Below, in pieces: positions 8,822 through 18,254 of a DNA stretch of 64,000 nucleotides. A model generated the notes under the pieces. It had not been told where the DNA came from. It saw nothing but the letters and a program-made list of their open reading frames with translations, and made no database searches. How positions within the stretch are numbered: the first letter of the stretch is position 1; every line of letters begins with the position of its first letter. The stretch is from Microvirga calopogonii (GTDB lineage: Bacteria > Pseudomonadota > Alphaproteobacteria > Rhizobiales > Beijerinckiaceae): the NCBI RefSeq assembly GCF_003347665.1, contig NZ_QDGA01000002.1, forward strand, positions 310,001 through 374,000. Reading direction: 5' to 3'. Made by a program: the position numbers and the translations under genes.

Positions 8822-9352
8822 ATGCGAAATGGGATGATCGGCGTCGTGACGGCCCTGTTCATGGTGGGCGCGCCCACAGCATATGCACAGCAAGCCATGT
8901 CCAGCCCGGCAGGTCCACACGAAAGCGGTCAGCTGAGTCAAGCCGATTTCAAGATGCTGACCGACATTCGGGTCGGAGTGATCAAGGCCGCGCTGCAGCT
9001 CACCCCGGAACAGGAGAAATTGTGGCCGGCCGTGGACGAAGCGATCCGCGCCAGGGCCGAGACTCGCTATCGCCGACTGGCTGCATTGAGAGAGCGCCTG
9101 AATCAGCCGCAGGACATCGATCCGGTCCAGCTCTTCCGCCAGCGTGCCGACGTTCTGGCGGACCGTGCAGCGGGCCTGAGAAAGCTGGCTGATGCCTGGG
9201 AACCGCTTTACCAGAGCCTCACGCCCGACCAGAAGACGCGGCTGCGCCTCGTGACGGTGCACGCAATTGAGGGATTTCGGACTGCAATGGAGAACCGCCG
9301 CATGGAGGCCGATGTCGAGGACGACACCGATTTTTGGGACCTCCCTCACTAG
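8822..9352 (+). CDS. Spy/CpxP-like periplasmic protein (LTXXQ motif)
   Basis: A 176-residue exported protein. The N-terminus MRNGMIGVVTALFMVGAPTA is a signal peptide cleaved near AYAQQ. The mature part is all-helical and contains LTPEQEKLWP and LTPDQKTRLR, the LTXXQ motif pair of the Spy/CpxP family of periplasmic chaperones and envelope-stress proteins. A GCAGGAGACCAGG ribosome site precedes the ATG. Two further small exported proteins follow on the same strand. The upstream operator C suggests stress- or oxygen-dependent control, but this is inference. Confidence 0.82.
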   Translation: MRNGMIGVVTALFMVGAPTAYAQQAMSSPAGPHESGQLSQADFKMLTDIRVGVIKAALQLTPEQEKLWPAVDEAIRARAETRYRRLAALRERLNQPQDIDPVQLFRQRADVLADRAAGLRKLADAWEPLYQSLTPDQKTRLRLVTVHAIEGFRTAMENRRMEADVEDDTDFWDLPH

Positions 9353-9408
9353 GCTGAACCAGAACAGCCTGCGCCTGATGGCGGGCGTAGGGACCACAAG
9401 GATGGAGA

Positions 9409-9675
9409 ATGGTCATGCTGCCCATGAAACCTCTGCACTGTCACGGATTGGCCCTGGCCGCGTTCATCATCCTCTCCATGCTGGTTCCGGAGCCCGCAAA
9501 CGCAGTCGTCTATTGCAAGACGGTTGGCGTGCCGAAAGGCTGCGTCGCGCGTCCGGTCGCGCCTGTGGCCCGCCGCGCGGCGGTGACGCCTGGCGTCGGT
9601 GCCGCGGGCGTCGGCATACGACCCGGCACCCCGATGAACCGCGGCGGTCCTGTCAATCGTGTCGGTCGGCGCTGA
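9409..9675 (+). CDS. Small exported hypothetical protein, Arg/Pro/Val-rich
   Basis: An 88-residue protein with a signal peptide (hydrophobic run LALAAFIILSMLV, cleavage near ANA). The mature part, VVYCKTVGVPKGCVARP, has two cysteines that could form a disulfide, followed by a Val/Ala/Arg/Gly-rich tail ending TPMNRGGPVNRVGRR. Proteins with this two-Cys start and MNRGGPVNR tail recur in Hyphomicrobiales, but no function is known. ATG 9415 is an alternative start. It lies 56 bases after the Spy-like gene and is probably part of the same unit. Confidence 0.6.
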   Translation: MVMLPMKPLHCHGLALAAFIILSMLVPEPANAVVYCKTVGVPKGCVARPVAPVARRAAVTPGVGAAGVGIRPGTPMNRGGPVNRVGRR

Positions 9676-9822
9676 CATGCACGTCGCGGGTGCGCCAGTG
9701 CGTATCCGCTGAAGCGGTTTTCGGCAAAGTTGGTCCGGTCCGCCATTCAAGAGTGCGGACCGCCGAAGAAGAGACGTGATTTGACTCAAATGGAAACAGC
9801 TCCAGCTGATCAAGGAGATCTC

Positions 9823-9999
9823 ATGCGAACGATCATCGCCGCGCTTGCGGCAAGCGTCTTTCTGGCAGGCTGCGTCTCAAGCTCCGGTTCGAGCCCGACG
9901 CCGCCGAACTACGTCTCGTCCCAGGCCTACCAAGCTCCTGGATTCCGCAATGACTCCTTTGGCGGAGCCGCAATGCCGATGCGAGGCTTGCCTCGCTAG
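9823..9999 (+). CDS. Small lipoprotein
   Basis: A 58-residue protein starting at ATG 9823, after an AAGGAG ribosome site. The sequence MRTIIAALAASVFLAGCVSS is a lipoprotein signal with lipobox LAGC; Cys17 would be lipidated. The remaining 41 residues are Ser/Pro/Gly-rich and unstructured in appearance. It is the third of three small exported proteins in a row after operator C. Function unknown. Confidence 0.6.
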   Translation: MRTIIAALAASVFLAGCVSSSGSSPTPPNYVSSQAYQAPGFRNDSFGGAAMPMRGLPR

Positions 10000-10200
10000 C
10001 GACTCGTCCTCTGCTCTGCATTGATCAATTCGAGCCGTCGCAAGTAACCGCTGACTGGTTGAGTCGGTTGGCCCGTCACTTCGGCCGGTCGACACTCCGT
10101 CCTCTGGCGGATGCCTGGACAAGCCATGCTCGGAAGGCACGGATGACGGCGTGCCTCTTCACACTGCGCTTGTGGCTGCATCGTTCAAGGGCTACGGCGA

Positions 10201-11190
10201 TCAGAGTGTGATTTCGTTCGCCAGCGGTCGGCCCGCTGCGAAATCCGAAACGCTTGCAAGCGTCGTCTCCAGGATCGTTCCCAAGGCCTCGCGCGTGAAG
10301 AACGCCTGATGGCCCGTAACGATCACGTTCGGGAACGAGACCAGGCGCTGAATGACGTCGTCCGGGATCACCGTGCTGGAAAGATCCTTGAAGAAGAGAC
10401 CCGCTTCCTGCTCGTAAACGTCGATGGCCATCCCGCCGAGCTGGCCGGACTTGAGCGCTTCGATCGCCGCCTCGGTATCGACGAGACCACCGCGGCTCGT
10501 GTTGATCAACAGAGCACCCTTCTTCATACGGCCGAGCGTGCGAGCGCTGACGATGTGGTAGGTTTCGGGCGTCAACGGACAATGGAGCGAAACGATGTCC
10601 GCCTCCTCGATTCCATCGGCATCGACATAGCGGCCGCCGATATGCTGGAATTCGGGCGAACGGTGCACGTCGAACCCGATGACCGAGCAACCAAATCCGG
10701 CCATGATCCGGGCAAAGATGGTGCCGATTTTCCCGGTGCCTATGACGGCCACGGTACGACCGACGAGATCGAAGCCCATGAGGCCGTCGAGTTCGAAATT
10801 TCCCTCGCGCGTGCGATTATAGGCCCGGTGAATTTTGCGATTGAGCACAAGGATCAGTCCGACGGCGAACTCGGCAACGGAGTTCGGCGAGTAGTTGGTG
10901 ACCCGCACGACCGCGACGCCAAGCTCCTTGGCCGTCTTCAGATCGATATGATTGAAGCCAGTCGAGCGGGTTGCAACCAGCTTCGTGCCGCCGGCGGCGA
11001 TCTGTCTGAGAACGTTGCCATCGACGCCATCGTTGACAAACACGCTGATGGCCGGGAACCCCGCCGCGAGAGATGCCGTATCGGGTCCGAGGAGGGTGTC
11101 AAAATAGACGAGGTCGTGATGGTGACTTGCGTTCAGCTCATCGAGCAGCGTGCGTTCGTAGTTCTTCGCGCTAAATATTCCGATCCGCAT
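10201..11190 (-). CDS. ldhA: D-lactate dehydrogenase (2-hydroxyacid dehydrogenase family)
   Basis: A 329-residue NAD-dependent enzyme matching the fermentative LdhA type in length and motifs. The Rossmann motif is VGRTVAVIGTGKIGTIFA. The catalytic Arg lies in LLINTSRGGLVDTEA and the acid pair in AIDVYEQEAG. His294 sits in VTGHQAFFTREALG, equivalent to the catalytic His of E. coli LdhA. It reduces pyruvate to D-lactate, reoxidising NADH. The frame is open further upstream to 11544, but ATG 11190 (or GTG 11196) gives the normal N-terminus MRIGIFSAKNYE. It is divergent from serine dehydratase across 475 bases that contain two tandem operators. Confidence 0.9.
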   Translation of the reverse strand: MRIGIFSAKNYERTLLDELNASHHHDLVYFDTLLGPDTASLAAGFPAISVFVNDGVDGNVLRQIAAGGTKLVATRSTGFNHIDLKTAKELGVAVVRVTNYSPNSVAEFAVGLILVLNRKIHRAYNRTREGNFELDGLMGFDLVGRTVAVIGTGKIGTIFARIMAGFGCSVIGFDVHRSPEFQHIGGRYVDADGIEEADIVSLHCPLTPETYHIVSARTLGRMKKGALLINTSRGGLVDTEAAIEALKSGQLGGMAIDVYEQEAGLFFKDLSSTVIPDDVIQRLVSFPNVIVTGHQAFFTREALGTILETTLASVSDFAAGRPLANEITL

Positions 11191-11352
11191 TGGCACGTTC
11201 CCATTCTGAAATCCTGCGGGCGCAACGGCGGCGGCTGGATGGACATCTGAAACGCCGTCCTGGCTCAGCGCAGGATACTCCAGTCCGCTCACCGCACTCT
11301 CGTGCATCAAGCCGACATGTGCGCAACACAATGTGCCGGGACCGAGGTATTT

Positions 11353-11391
11353 GCTTGATCGTTTGGGACAGGCGCTTGGCATTTGGTATTG
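11353..11391 (-). promoter_or_regulatory. Tandem 21-bp-period operator D, facing ldhA
   Basis: On the minus strand the proximal unit at 11353-11370 is TGTCCCAAACGATCAAGC, the best match to the shared consensus. The distal unit at 11374-11391 is CAATACCAAATGCCAAGC. The offset is 21 bases. It lies about 160 bases before the ldhA ATG. Confidence 0.7.
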
Positions 11392-11503
11392 TCCGGCGTC
11401 CCTGTGTTCGCCGAGGCGAGGCCAATGCATAGCGGCCCAGCGATCATGGCCTGCCGGGGCCATGCCGAACCCTCGCGCCTCCGTCGGGCAGTCCGGAGCA
11501 GAG

Positions 11504-11542
11504 CGGCACAAAGTGTCAATCGATTGTCCCTTTCGATCAAGC
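11504..11542 (+). promoter_or_regulatory. Tandem 21-bp-period operator E, facing sdaA
   Basis: Units CGGCACAAAGTGTCAATC at 11504-11521 and TGTCCCTTTCGATCAAGC at 11525-11542, 21 bases apart. It lies 123 bases before the serine dehydratase ATG and opposes operator D. A separate 7-bp hairpin, CGGAGAA/TTCTCCG at 11578-11596, follows and may be leader structure. Confidence 0.7.
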
Positions 11543-11665
11543 ACGTCCTTCAGCCGCCATCTAAGATGATGCTTAAACGGAGAACATTATTCTCCGCAAA
11601 GAACGAGGCCGGAGCTGCTCCACACGCCTATCGCGTCTCCGTACCTCGAACAGGAGGACGCGCTC

Positions 11666-13312
11666 ATGACTGGCTCCACAAAGGACGACGATCTGTTCCC
11701 GACATCGTCAGAACCGACCCGTATTCCCGCAGGCATCGACCGGCGGGCGTTCCTGATGCGCAATGCCGCCATCGGCGCGGCCGCCGTGATGACTGGCACG
11801 ACCTGGGCGCCAGAGGCCCGTGCGCAGCAAGCCGCGACGGAGGCGGCGGCACAGCAGGCCAAACGAGAAGCTGCGGGAGGCGATGCCGGTCTCAAGATGA
11901 GTTCGGCTCTTTCCCCGGATCTCGACGTCGTCAAATCGTCGAAAGGTCCAGTCATGACGGTCGCCGACGAGTTCTACAAGGTCGGCCCCGGACCTTCGAG
12001 CTCGCACACGATCGGGCCGATGCGCATCACCTACGACTTCTACCAGCGCTGCGAGAAGTTGCCTGCGGATCAGTTGGCCCAAGCCACCGGCCTGAAGGTC
12101 CACCTCTTCGGCAGCTTGAGCGCGACGGGCAAGGGCCACGGCACCGAGCGCGCCGCCCTCGCAGGTCTCGTCGGCAAGGAACCGGCCACCGTGGATCCGC
12201 GCTTCCTCGACGAGATGATCGCCAAGCCGGATCAGACTTATCCGGTGAAGCTGGGCAGCAAGACGTTCAACCTCTCTCTGGCCGACATCATCTATGATGC
12301 ACCGAAGGGCGATTTTCCGCACCCGAACACCATGACCTGCCAGCTCATGGCGGGCGACAGGCCTCTCTATGAGCAGGAATACTATTCCGTCGGCGGCGGC
12401 TTCATCGAGTGGAAGGGGTACGAACCACCCAAAAAGGGACAGCCGAAATATCCCTATGCGACGATGAAGGAGCTTCGCCAGCACGCGGAAGCCAACAACC
12501 TCTCGGTTGCCGATGTCATGATGGCGAACGAGATCGCCGTGTCCGGCAAGAACGAGGAGCAGATCAACGCCTTTCTGGACAAGATCGCCAACGCGATGAT
12601 CGCCACGGTGAAGACCGGCTTGTCCTACAAGGACGACGTCCTGCCCGGACCGATCAAGCTGCACTCCAAGGCGGCCACGGTCTATGAGCGCGCCAACGAC
12701 GACACCTACATGAGCGACCGGGCGATCGGGCTGGTCTCCGCCTTCGCTCTGGCAGCCTCGGAGGAGAATGCCCGCGGGCACCTGGTCATCACCGCGCCGA
12801 CCGGCGGATCCGCCGGGGTGATGCCGGCCATCGTCTACGCCCTGACGCAGAGCGACCGGGCGGTGCCGATGGACAAGATCCGGCAGGGTCTATTGGCGGG
12901 CTTGGCCGTCGGCTACCTGTGCAAGCACAACGCCACACTGGCAGCGGCGGAAGGCGGCTGCCAGGCCGAGATCGGGGTTGCCTCCGCGATGGCGGCCGCC
13001 CTGATCACGCAGGTGCTGAATCAGCCGCCGCGGGTGATCGAGAATGCCGCCGAGTCGGCCCTGGAGCACCACCTCGGCATGACCTGCGATCCCGTCGCAG
13101 GCTATGTGCAGGTTCCCTGCATCGAGCGCTGCGCGTTCGGGGCCGTGAAGGCCTGGGCGGCCGCGATGATCGCCACCAACGAGATCGCGAGCCGGCACCG
13201 GGTGGATCTCGACACGACGATCAAGACGCTGTCCGACACCGCCAAGGACATGAACCCCAAATACAAGGAAACGAGCGAGGCCGGGTTGGCCCAGAACCTC
13301 GTGCTCTGCTGA
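11666..13312 (+). CDS. sdaA: L-serine ammonia-lyase (Fe-S L-serine dehydratase) with apparent Tat signal peptide
   Basis: A 548-residue single-chain L-serine dehydratase, which converts L-serine to pyruvate and ammonia. The beta domain begins near TVADEFYKVGPGPSSSHTIGPM. The alpha domain has TAPTGGSAGVMPA and Cys419, Cys432, Cys474, Cys485 and Cys489 in CKHNATLAAAEGGC and MTCDPVAGYVQVPCIERC, the cysteine-rich region that binds the 4Fe-4S cluster. Unusually, about 90 residues precede the catalytic part. They contain DRRAFLMRNAAIGAAAVM (twin arginines 26-27, hydrophobic core) and ARA-QQ, a plausible Tat signal and cleavage site, followed by an Ala/Gln-rich linker. A strong AGGAGGA ribosome site supports ATG 11666. 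pflB follows after 54 bases. Confidence 0.9.
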   Translation: MTGSTKDDDLFPTSSEPTRIPAGIDRRAFLMRNAAIGAAAVMTGTTWAPEARAQQAATEAAAQQAKREAAGGDAGLKMSSALSPDLDVVKSSKGPVMTVADEFYKVGPGPSSSHTIGPMRITYDFYQRCEKLPADQLAQATGLKVHLFGSLSATGKGHGTERAALAGLVGKEPATVDPRFLDEMIAKPDQTYPVKLGSKTFNLSLADIIYDAPKGDFPHPNTMTCQLMAGDRPLYEQEYYSVGGGFIEWKGYEPPKKGQPKYPYATMKELRQHAEANNLSVADVMMANEIAVSGKNEEQINAFLDKIANAMIATVKTGLSYKDDVLPGPIKLHSKAATVYERANDDTYMSDRAIGLVSAFALAASEENARGHLVITAPTGGSAGVMPAIVYALTQSDRAVPMDKIRQGLLAGLAVGYLCKHNATLAAAEGGCQAEIGVASAMAAALITQVLNQPPRVIENAAESALEHHLGMTCDPVAGYVQVPCIERCAFGAVKAWAAAMIATNEIASRHRVDLDTTIKTLSDTAKDMNPKYKETSEAGLAQNLVLC

Positions 13313-13366
13313 GCGGCTGGGCACAGGTCGAACAAAGGTCCGCAAGCCTCGTGGGAGGAATCCGCC

Positions 13367-15703
13367 ATGCCGGATGAAGCCGCTATTGGTCAGAGATCCA
13401 TGGACAACCCGAAGCAGCAGCCAGGGTCGCAGGAAGCAGCACGGAAGCCGGTTGGCGCGTCCGAGATCGAAGATTCGGTGAACGAATGGGCGAGTTTCAC
13501 GCCCGGGCGCTGGTGGAAGACCGTTGACGTACGCGACTTCATCCAGCGGAACGTCACGCCGTATGACGGAGACGAGACTTTTCTGGCCCGGCCGAGTGAG
13601 CGGACAAAGGCCGTCTGGGCGAAACTCCAGCCCTACTTCCAAGAGGAAATCCGCAAGGGCGTGCTGGACGTCGATGCCAGGACGCCATCCTCGATGACCG
13701 CCCATAAGCCCGGCTACATCGACCATGACAACGAAGTGATCGTCGGGCTTCAGACCGATGCCCCCTTCCGGCGCGCAATCATGCCGTATGGCGGGCTGCG
13801 CATGGTCGAGGCCGGGCTCAAGGCGGCGGGTTTCGAGCCGGATCCCATCGTGCACGAGATCTTCACCAAGTACCGCAAGACCCATAACGACGGGGTCTTC
13901 GACGCCTACACGCCGGAAATCATGTCCTGTCGGCGCAGCCACATCATCACGGGTCTGCCCGATGCCTATGGTCGCGGCCGGATCATCGGCGATTATCGCC
14001 GGGTGGCCCTGTACGGCACGGACAAGTTACTTGCGGCCAAACAGGCCGAGCGGGCGCTGCTCGACTCGAAATGGCCGACCGACGAGGTCATCCGCGACCG
14101 GGAAGAACTGTCCGAGCAGATGCGGGCGCTGGCCGACCTGGCGGAGATGGCCAAGAACTATGGGTTCGACATCACGCGTCCGGCCGCCGATGCGCGAGAG
14201 GCGGTGCAGTGGACGTATTTCGGCTATCTCGGAGCGATCAAGGAAGCCAACGGCGCGGCCATGTCCATCGGCCGCATCTCATCCTTCCTCGACATCTACA
14301 TTGAGCGCGACCTGAAGAGCGGCGCTCTGGATGAGGCAGGCGCCCAGGAACTCATCGACCAGCTCGTGCAGAAGCTGCGCATCGTCCGCTTCCTGCGCAC
14401 GCCCGATTACGACGCCCTGTTCTCGGGCGATCCCTATTGGGCAACCGAATGCGTCGGCGGCATGGACTTGAATGGCCGTCCCCTGGTGACGCGGACAAGC
14501 TTCCGCATGCTGCACACGCTGACGAACCTCGGTCCGGCGCCGGAGCCCAACATGACGGTGCTCTGGTCGAAGCAGCTGCCCGATGGCTTCAAGCGCTACT
14601 GCATCAAGATTTCGGCCGAGACCTCGTCGATCCAGTATGAGAACGATGATCTCATGCGGCCCTACTGGGGCGACGATTACGGCATCGCCTGTTGCGTGTC
14701 GGCCATGCGCATCGGCAGCCAGATGCAGTTCTTCGGCGCCCGCGTCAACCTCGCCAAGTGTCTGCTCTACGGGATCAACGGCGGAAGGGACGAGGTCAGC
14801 GGTGAGCAGATCGGCCCGGCGTCGACACCCGTGATCGGTGATGTTCTCGACTTCGACGATGTCATGGCAAAGTTCGACACCATGATGGAATGGCTCGCGC
14901 GAACCTATGTCCATGCCATGAACTGCATTCACTACATGCACGACAAATACTACTACGAACGCCTGGAAATGGCGCTCCATGACCAGCAGATCCTGCGCAC
15001 GATGGCTTTCGGCATCGCGGGCCTGTCGGTAGTGGCCGACAGCCTGTCGGCGATCAAGCATGCACAGGTGAGGCCAGTCCGGCGCGATGACGGGTTGATC
15101 GTCGACTACGAGATTACAGGCGATTTCCCGAAATACGGCAACAATGACGACCGCGTCGACACCATCGCGGCCGATCTTGTCTCCACCTTCATGCGGAAGA
15201 TCCGAAAGCATCCGACCTACCGGAATGCCGTTCATACGCAATCGGTGCTCACCATCACGAGCAATGTCGTCTACGGCAAGCATACCGGCAACACGCCGGA
15301 CGGCCGCAGGGCCGGCGAACCCTTCGCTCCCGGAGCCAACCCGATGCACGGCCGTGACAGCCATGGATGGCTCGCCTCGTGCCTGTCGGTGGCGAAACTT
15401 CCCTATGCGGATGCGCAGGACGGCATCAGCTACACCGTGTCGATCACGCCGAGCCTCAATCGCCTGGACCAGAGCGAGAAGATCAAGCAGGCCGTGAAGG
15501 TGCTCGACACCTACTGCGGTCAGGGAGGGTTCCACATGAACCTCAATGTCCTCAACCGGGACACCCTGCTCGACGCAATGGAGCATCCGGACCAGTACCC
15601 GCATCTGACCATCCGGGTCTCGGGCTATGCGGTCAACTTCGTCCGTCTGACCCGGGAACAGCAGATGGACGTGATCAGCCGGACTTTCCACGGAGATAAA
15701 TGA
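13367..15703 (+). CDS. pflB: Formate C-acetyltransferase (pyruvate formate-lyase)
   Basis: A 778-residue glycyl radical enzyme converting pyruvate and CoA to acetyl-CoA and formate, slightly longer than the 760-residue E. coli protein. The adjacent catalytic cysteines are Cys442-Cys443 in GIACCVSAM. The radical glycine is Gly753 in [14 protein letters not shown] near the C-terminus. These features separate PFL from diol dehydratase and choline lyase relatives. The GGGAGGAA ribosome site fits ATG 13367; the first 35 residues are a polar extension. Serine dehydratase lies upstream and the activase directly downstream. The enzyme is inactivated by oxygen, so the locus should work under anoxia or microoxia. 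Confidence 0.96.
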   Translation: MPDEAAIGQRSMDNPKQQPGSQEAARKPVGASEIEDSVNEWASFTPGRWWKTVDVRDFIQRNVTPYDGDETFLARPSERTKAVWAKLQPYFQEEIRKGVLDVDARTPSSMTAHKPGYIDHDNEVIVGLQTDAPFRRAIMPYGGLRMVEAGLKAAGFEPDPIVHEIFTKYRKTHNDGVFDAYTPEIMSCRRSHIITGLPDAYGRGRIIGDYRRVALYGTDKLLAAKQAERALLDSKWPTDEVIRDREELSEQMRALADLAEMAKNYGFDITRPAADAREAVQWTYFGYLGAIKEANGAAMSIGRISSFLDIYIERDLKSGALDEAGAQELIDQLVQKLRIVRFLRTPDYDALFSGDPYWATECVGGMDLNGRPLVTRTSFRMLHTLTNLGPAPEPNMTVLWSKQLPDGFKRYCIKISAETSSIQYENDDLMRPYWGDDYGIACCVSAMRIGSQMQFFGARVNLAKCLLYGINGGRDEVSGEQIGPASTPVIGDVLDFDDVMAKFDTMMEWLARTYVHAMNCIHYMHDKYYYERLEMALHDQQILRTMAFGIAGLSVVADSLSAIKHAQVRPVRRDDGLIVDYEITGDFPKYGNNDDRVDTIAADLVSTFMRKIRKHPTYRNAVHTQSVLTITSNVVYGKHTGNTPDGRRAGEPFAPGANPMHGRDSHGWLASCLSVAKLPYADAQDGISYTVSITPSLNRLDQSEKIKQAVKVLDTYCGQGGFHMNLNVLNRDTLLDAMEHPDQYPHLTIRVSGYAVNFVRLTREQQMDVISRTFHGDK

Positions 15704-15707
15704 GGTC

Positions 15708-16529
15708 ATGGCCGACGAGCCCTGGGCCCACAGCCGGTATGCTCTGCAACAGGCCCGATCCCCGGACGCGCCTGAAACGGCCACGTTCAATGATCCTCGG
15801 GGCGACTTCGGATGGATCCACTCCTACGAGACCGGGTCGACTGTGGATGGGCCAGGCGTTCGGGTGACGATCTTCATGAGCGGATGCCTGCTGCGGTGTC
15901 TCTATTGCCACAACCCGGACACATGGCACCTCAAGGACGGCACACGCGTCTCGTTCGAGCGCGCCAGAAACGCGCTCGAGACCTATGCCGCACCGCTGCG
16001 TGCCATGGACGGCGGACTGACGATATCGGGTGGAGAGCCGCTGGTTCAGATGCACTTCACCAAGCGGCTCTTCGCGGCCGCCAAGGGAATGGGCCTGCAC
16101 ACGGCCTTGGACACGTCGGGTTTTCTCGGTGCACGGGCCGATGACGATTACCTGCGCCAGGTCGATCTCGTGCTGCTCGACATCAAATCCTGGGATCCGG
16201 AAACCTATCGCCGGACCACTGGGCAGGATATCCGTCCGACCATTCAATTCGCAGAGCGGCTGGCCGCCCTCGGCAAGCCCGTCTGGGTGCGGTTCGTGCT
16301 GGTGCCCGGCCTGACCGACGATCCTGCCAATGTGGAGGGAATCGCTCGCTTCGTCGCGCCGATGAGCAACGTGGAATGGGTCGAAGTTCTGCCGTTCCAT
16401 CAGATGGGCGCCTTCAAATGGCAGGCGATGGGACTCAACTACGAGCTTTCCGAGACCACATCCCCCTCACCTGACCTTGTGGCGCGGGTGTTGGGTCAGT
16501 TTCGTGAGGCTGGCTGTCGCGCAAGATGA
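15708..16529 (+). CDS. pflA: Pyruvate formate-lyase activating enzyme (radical SAM)
   Basis: A 273-residue radical SAM activase that installs the glycyl radical on PFL. The CxxxCxxC cluster motif is Cys60, Cys64 and Cys67 in MSGCLLRCLYCHNPDTW, the form specific to PFL activases. The GGE motif follows in LTISGGEPLVQ. The ATG lies 4 bases after the pflB stop, with its GAGGT ribosome site overlapping that stop, so translation is probably coupled. The first 30 residues form an extension absent from the shorter E. coli enzyme. Confidence 0.95.
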   Translation: MADEPWAHSRYALQQARSPDAPETATFNDPRGDFGWIHSYETGSTVDGPGVRVTIFMSGCLLRCLYCHNPDTWHLKDGTRVSFERARNALETYAAPLRAMDGGLTISGGEPLVQMHFTKRLFAAAKGMGLHTALDTSGFLGARADDDYLRQVDLVLLDIKSWDPETYRRTTGQDIRPTIQFAERLAALGKPVWVRFVLVPGLTDDPANVEGIARFVAPMSNVEWVEVLPFHQMGAFKWQAMGLNYELSETTSPSPDLVARVLGQFREAGCRAR

Positions 16530-16538
16530 GGGTAACCG

Positions 16539-18107
16539 ATGCTCGATATCGTTCGTACGTTGCTTGAGGCCTCACCGTTGTTGGCGTTGTTCCTCGCCAT
16601 CGCCACAGGCTATGCGATCGGCCAGATTTCGATTGCCGGCGTTTCCTTCGGTGCGGGCGCTGTGCTGTTCACCGGCCTGATCATCGGCGCCATCGCGCCG
16701 AAGGCGGCGCCTCCCGGTCTGGTTGGCACGCTCGGCCTCGTGATGTTCGTCTATGGCGTCGGCATCCAGTACGGGCCTCAGTTTTTCGCGAGCCTGAAGG
16801 GGCCGGGCATCAAGTACCTCGCTCTTGCGACCGTAGCCGTGGTCGCTTCGCTCCTCGTTGCAATGTCATTGGCTTCCCCGCTCGGGATTTCCATGGCGAC
16901 GGCGGCCGGCTTGTTCGCCGGCTCCGGCACGAGCACGCCGACCCTGCAGGCGGCACTGGCGGCAGCGGGAAACCAGGATCCGGCGATCGGCTACTCCGTG
17001 TCCTATCCCTTCGGCGTCATCGGCCCGATCGTCCTGATGACCATCATGACTGCGCTGGTCAAACCAACATTCAAGACACCGTCCCCGAACGTGCGAGTGG
17101 CGGAGTTGACCCTTGAGTCGAATTGCGAGGATCAAACAATCGAGGAAGTCTCCGCAATCCTGCCGGCCGATATCAAGATCGTTGCCGTTCGCCAGCACCA
17201 TGTGAATGCGCCGGCCCTGGCAGGCACACGGTTGCACGAAGGCGATGGATTGCTGCTGGTCGGCAGTCCGACGAGCATCGAGCAAGCCAAGATCGCCGTG
17301 GGCCATGAGGAACCCGGGCGTATAAGCCGCGACCGTTCCAGTTTCGACGTGGTGCGGGTCTACGTCTCGAAAGCGACCTTCGTCGGCAAAACGGTTCAGG
17401 AGATTGCGCTCCCCGATTTTCCTGTCGTCATCTCGCATATCCGCCGGGGAGACGTGGATATCATGGCGTCGCCCGATCTGACGCTCGAGTTCGGCGATTT
17501 GCTGGTGGCCGCCGTGCCCTCCGACCGAAAAAGCGAGGTCCAGCGTCACTTCGGCGACAGCGTCAAGGGCAATGCCGAATTGTCCTTCGTGTCGATCGGG
17601 GTCGGGATCGCGTTGGGCCTCCTGCTCGGCATGATCCCTGTGCCCCTGCCAGGAGGCGGTACCTTCAGCCTCGGTGTTGCCGGTGGGCCGCTCGTCATAG
17701 CCCTCGTTCTCGGCTGGCTTGGTCGAACCGGCCCCTTGGGCTGGAGGATACCGGTGGTCGCGAACCTGGTTCTGCGAAACCTCGGTCTCGCGGTGTTCAT
17801 CGGCTCGGTCGCCATCGGGGCAGGAAGTCCCTTCGTTCAGACCATCGCCAGCAATGGAATTCAGATCCTCCTGGGCGGCGCCGCCGTGCTGCTGACGCTC
17901 GTCATGATCGTGCTGGTGGTGGGATATCTGTTACGCATCCCCTTCGACGATCTGCTCGGTGTCTGTGCGGGATCGACGGGCAATCCCGCCATTGCCGTTG
18001 CTGCAGGCCGCCTCGCCCCTACGGAGAGGACGGATATTGGTTATGCGATTTGTTTCCCAAGCATGACCATCGTCAAGATTATCGCGGTTCAGGTTCTTCT
18101 GAGCTGA
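16539..18107 (+). CDS. AspT/YidE-type aspartate:alanine-exchanger family transporter
   Basis: A 522-residue membrane protein with the duplicated AspT architecture: five or so spans (residues 1-170), a central soluble region with two TrkA-C (RCK_C) domains (about 190-345), then another set of spans (350-522). Both halves carry the characteristic glycine-rich motifs GLFAGSGTSTPTLQAAL and GVCAGSTGNPAIAVAAG. Characterised AspT exchanges aspartate for alanine; other members are uncharacterised. It starts 9 bases after pflA, so it probably belongs to the same operon and may import or export an amino or organic acid linked to serine fermentation. The substrate is inference. Confidence 0.88.
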   Translation: MLDIVRTLLEASPLLALFLAIATGYAIGQISIAGVSFGAGAVLFTGLIIGAIAPKAAPPGLVGTLGLVMFVYGVGIQYGPQFFASLKGPGIKYLALATVAVVASLLVAMSLASPLGISMATAAGLFAGSGTSTPTLQAALAAAGNQDPAIGYSVSYPFGVIGPIVLMTIMTALVKPTFKTPSPNVRVAELTLESNCEDQTIEEVSAILPADIKIVAVRQHHVNAPALAGTRLHEGDGLLLVGSPTSIEQAKIAVGHEEPGRISRDRSSFDVVRVYVSKATFVGKTVQEIALPDFPVVISHIRRGDVDIMASPDLTLEFGDLLVAAVPSDRKSEVQRHFGDSVKGNAELSFVSIGVGIALGLLLGMIPVPLPGGGTFSLGVAGGPLVIALVLGWLGRTGPLGWRIPVVANLVLRNLGLAVFIGSVAIGAGSPFVQTIASNGIQILLGGAAVLLTLVMIVLVVGYLLRIPFDDLLGVCAGSTGNPAIAVAAGRLAPTERTDIGYAICFPSMTIVKIIAVQVLLS

Positions 18108-18254
18108 GCTAAACCCTTTACATGATGCCGGCCAGCAACACCCAGTGACATTTGAATAATGCCGAGCATCGGTCACCGAGGGCATGCTTGACGGTTCTCT
18201 GTCCGTCTGCACATTCTTTCATCAATACGGTTGGGCCTTCTTGGAGTTTGTACC

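Noticed and set aside
11290-11350. Possible sigma-54 promoter (GGCAC-N6-TTGC on the minus strand) upstream of ldhA
   Set aside because: The spacing between the GG and GC elements is one base too long for a functional -24/-12 promoter.
11350-11371. FNR/FixK box in TTGATCGTTTGGGACA
   Set aside because: Only one TTGAT half-site is present; the ATCAA half is missing and the pattern is better explained by the tandem unit.
18190-18230. TTGACGGTTCTCTGTCC before the porin gene as an operator copy
   Set aside because: Only one half of one unit matches and the 21-base partner is absent.
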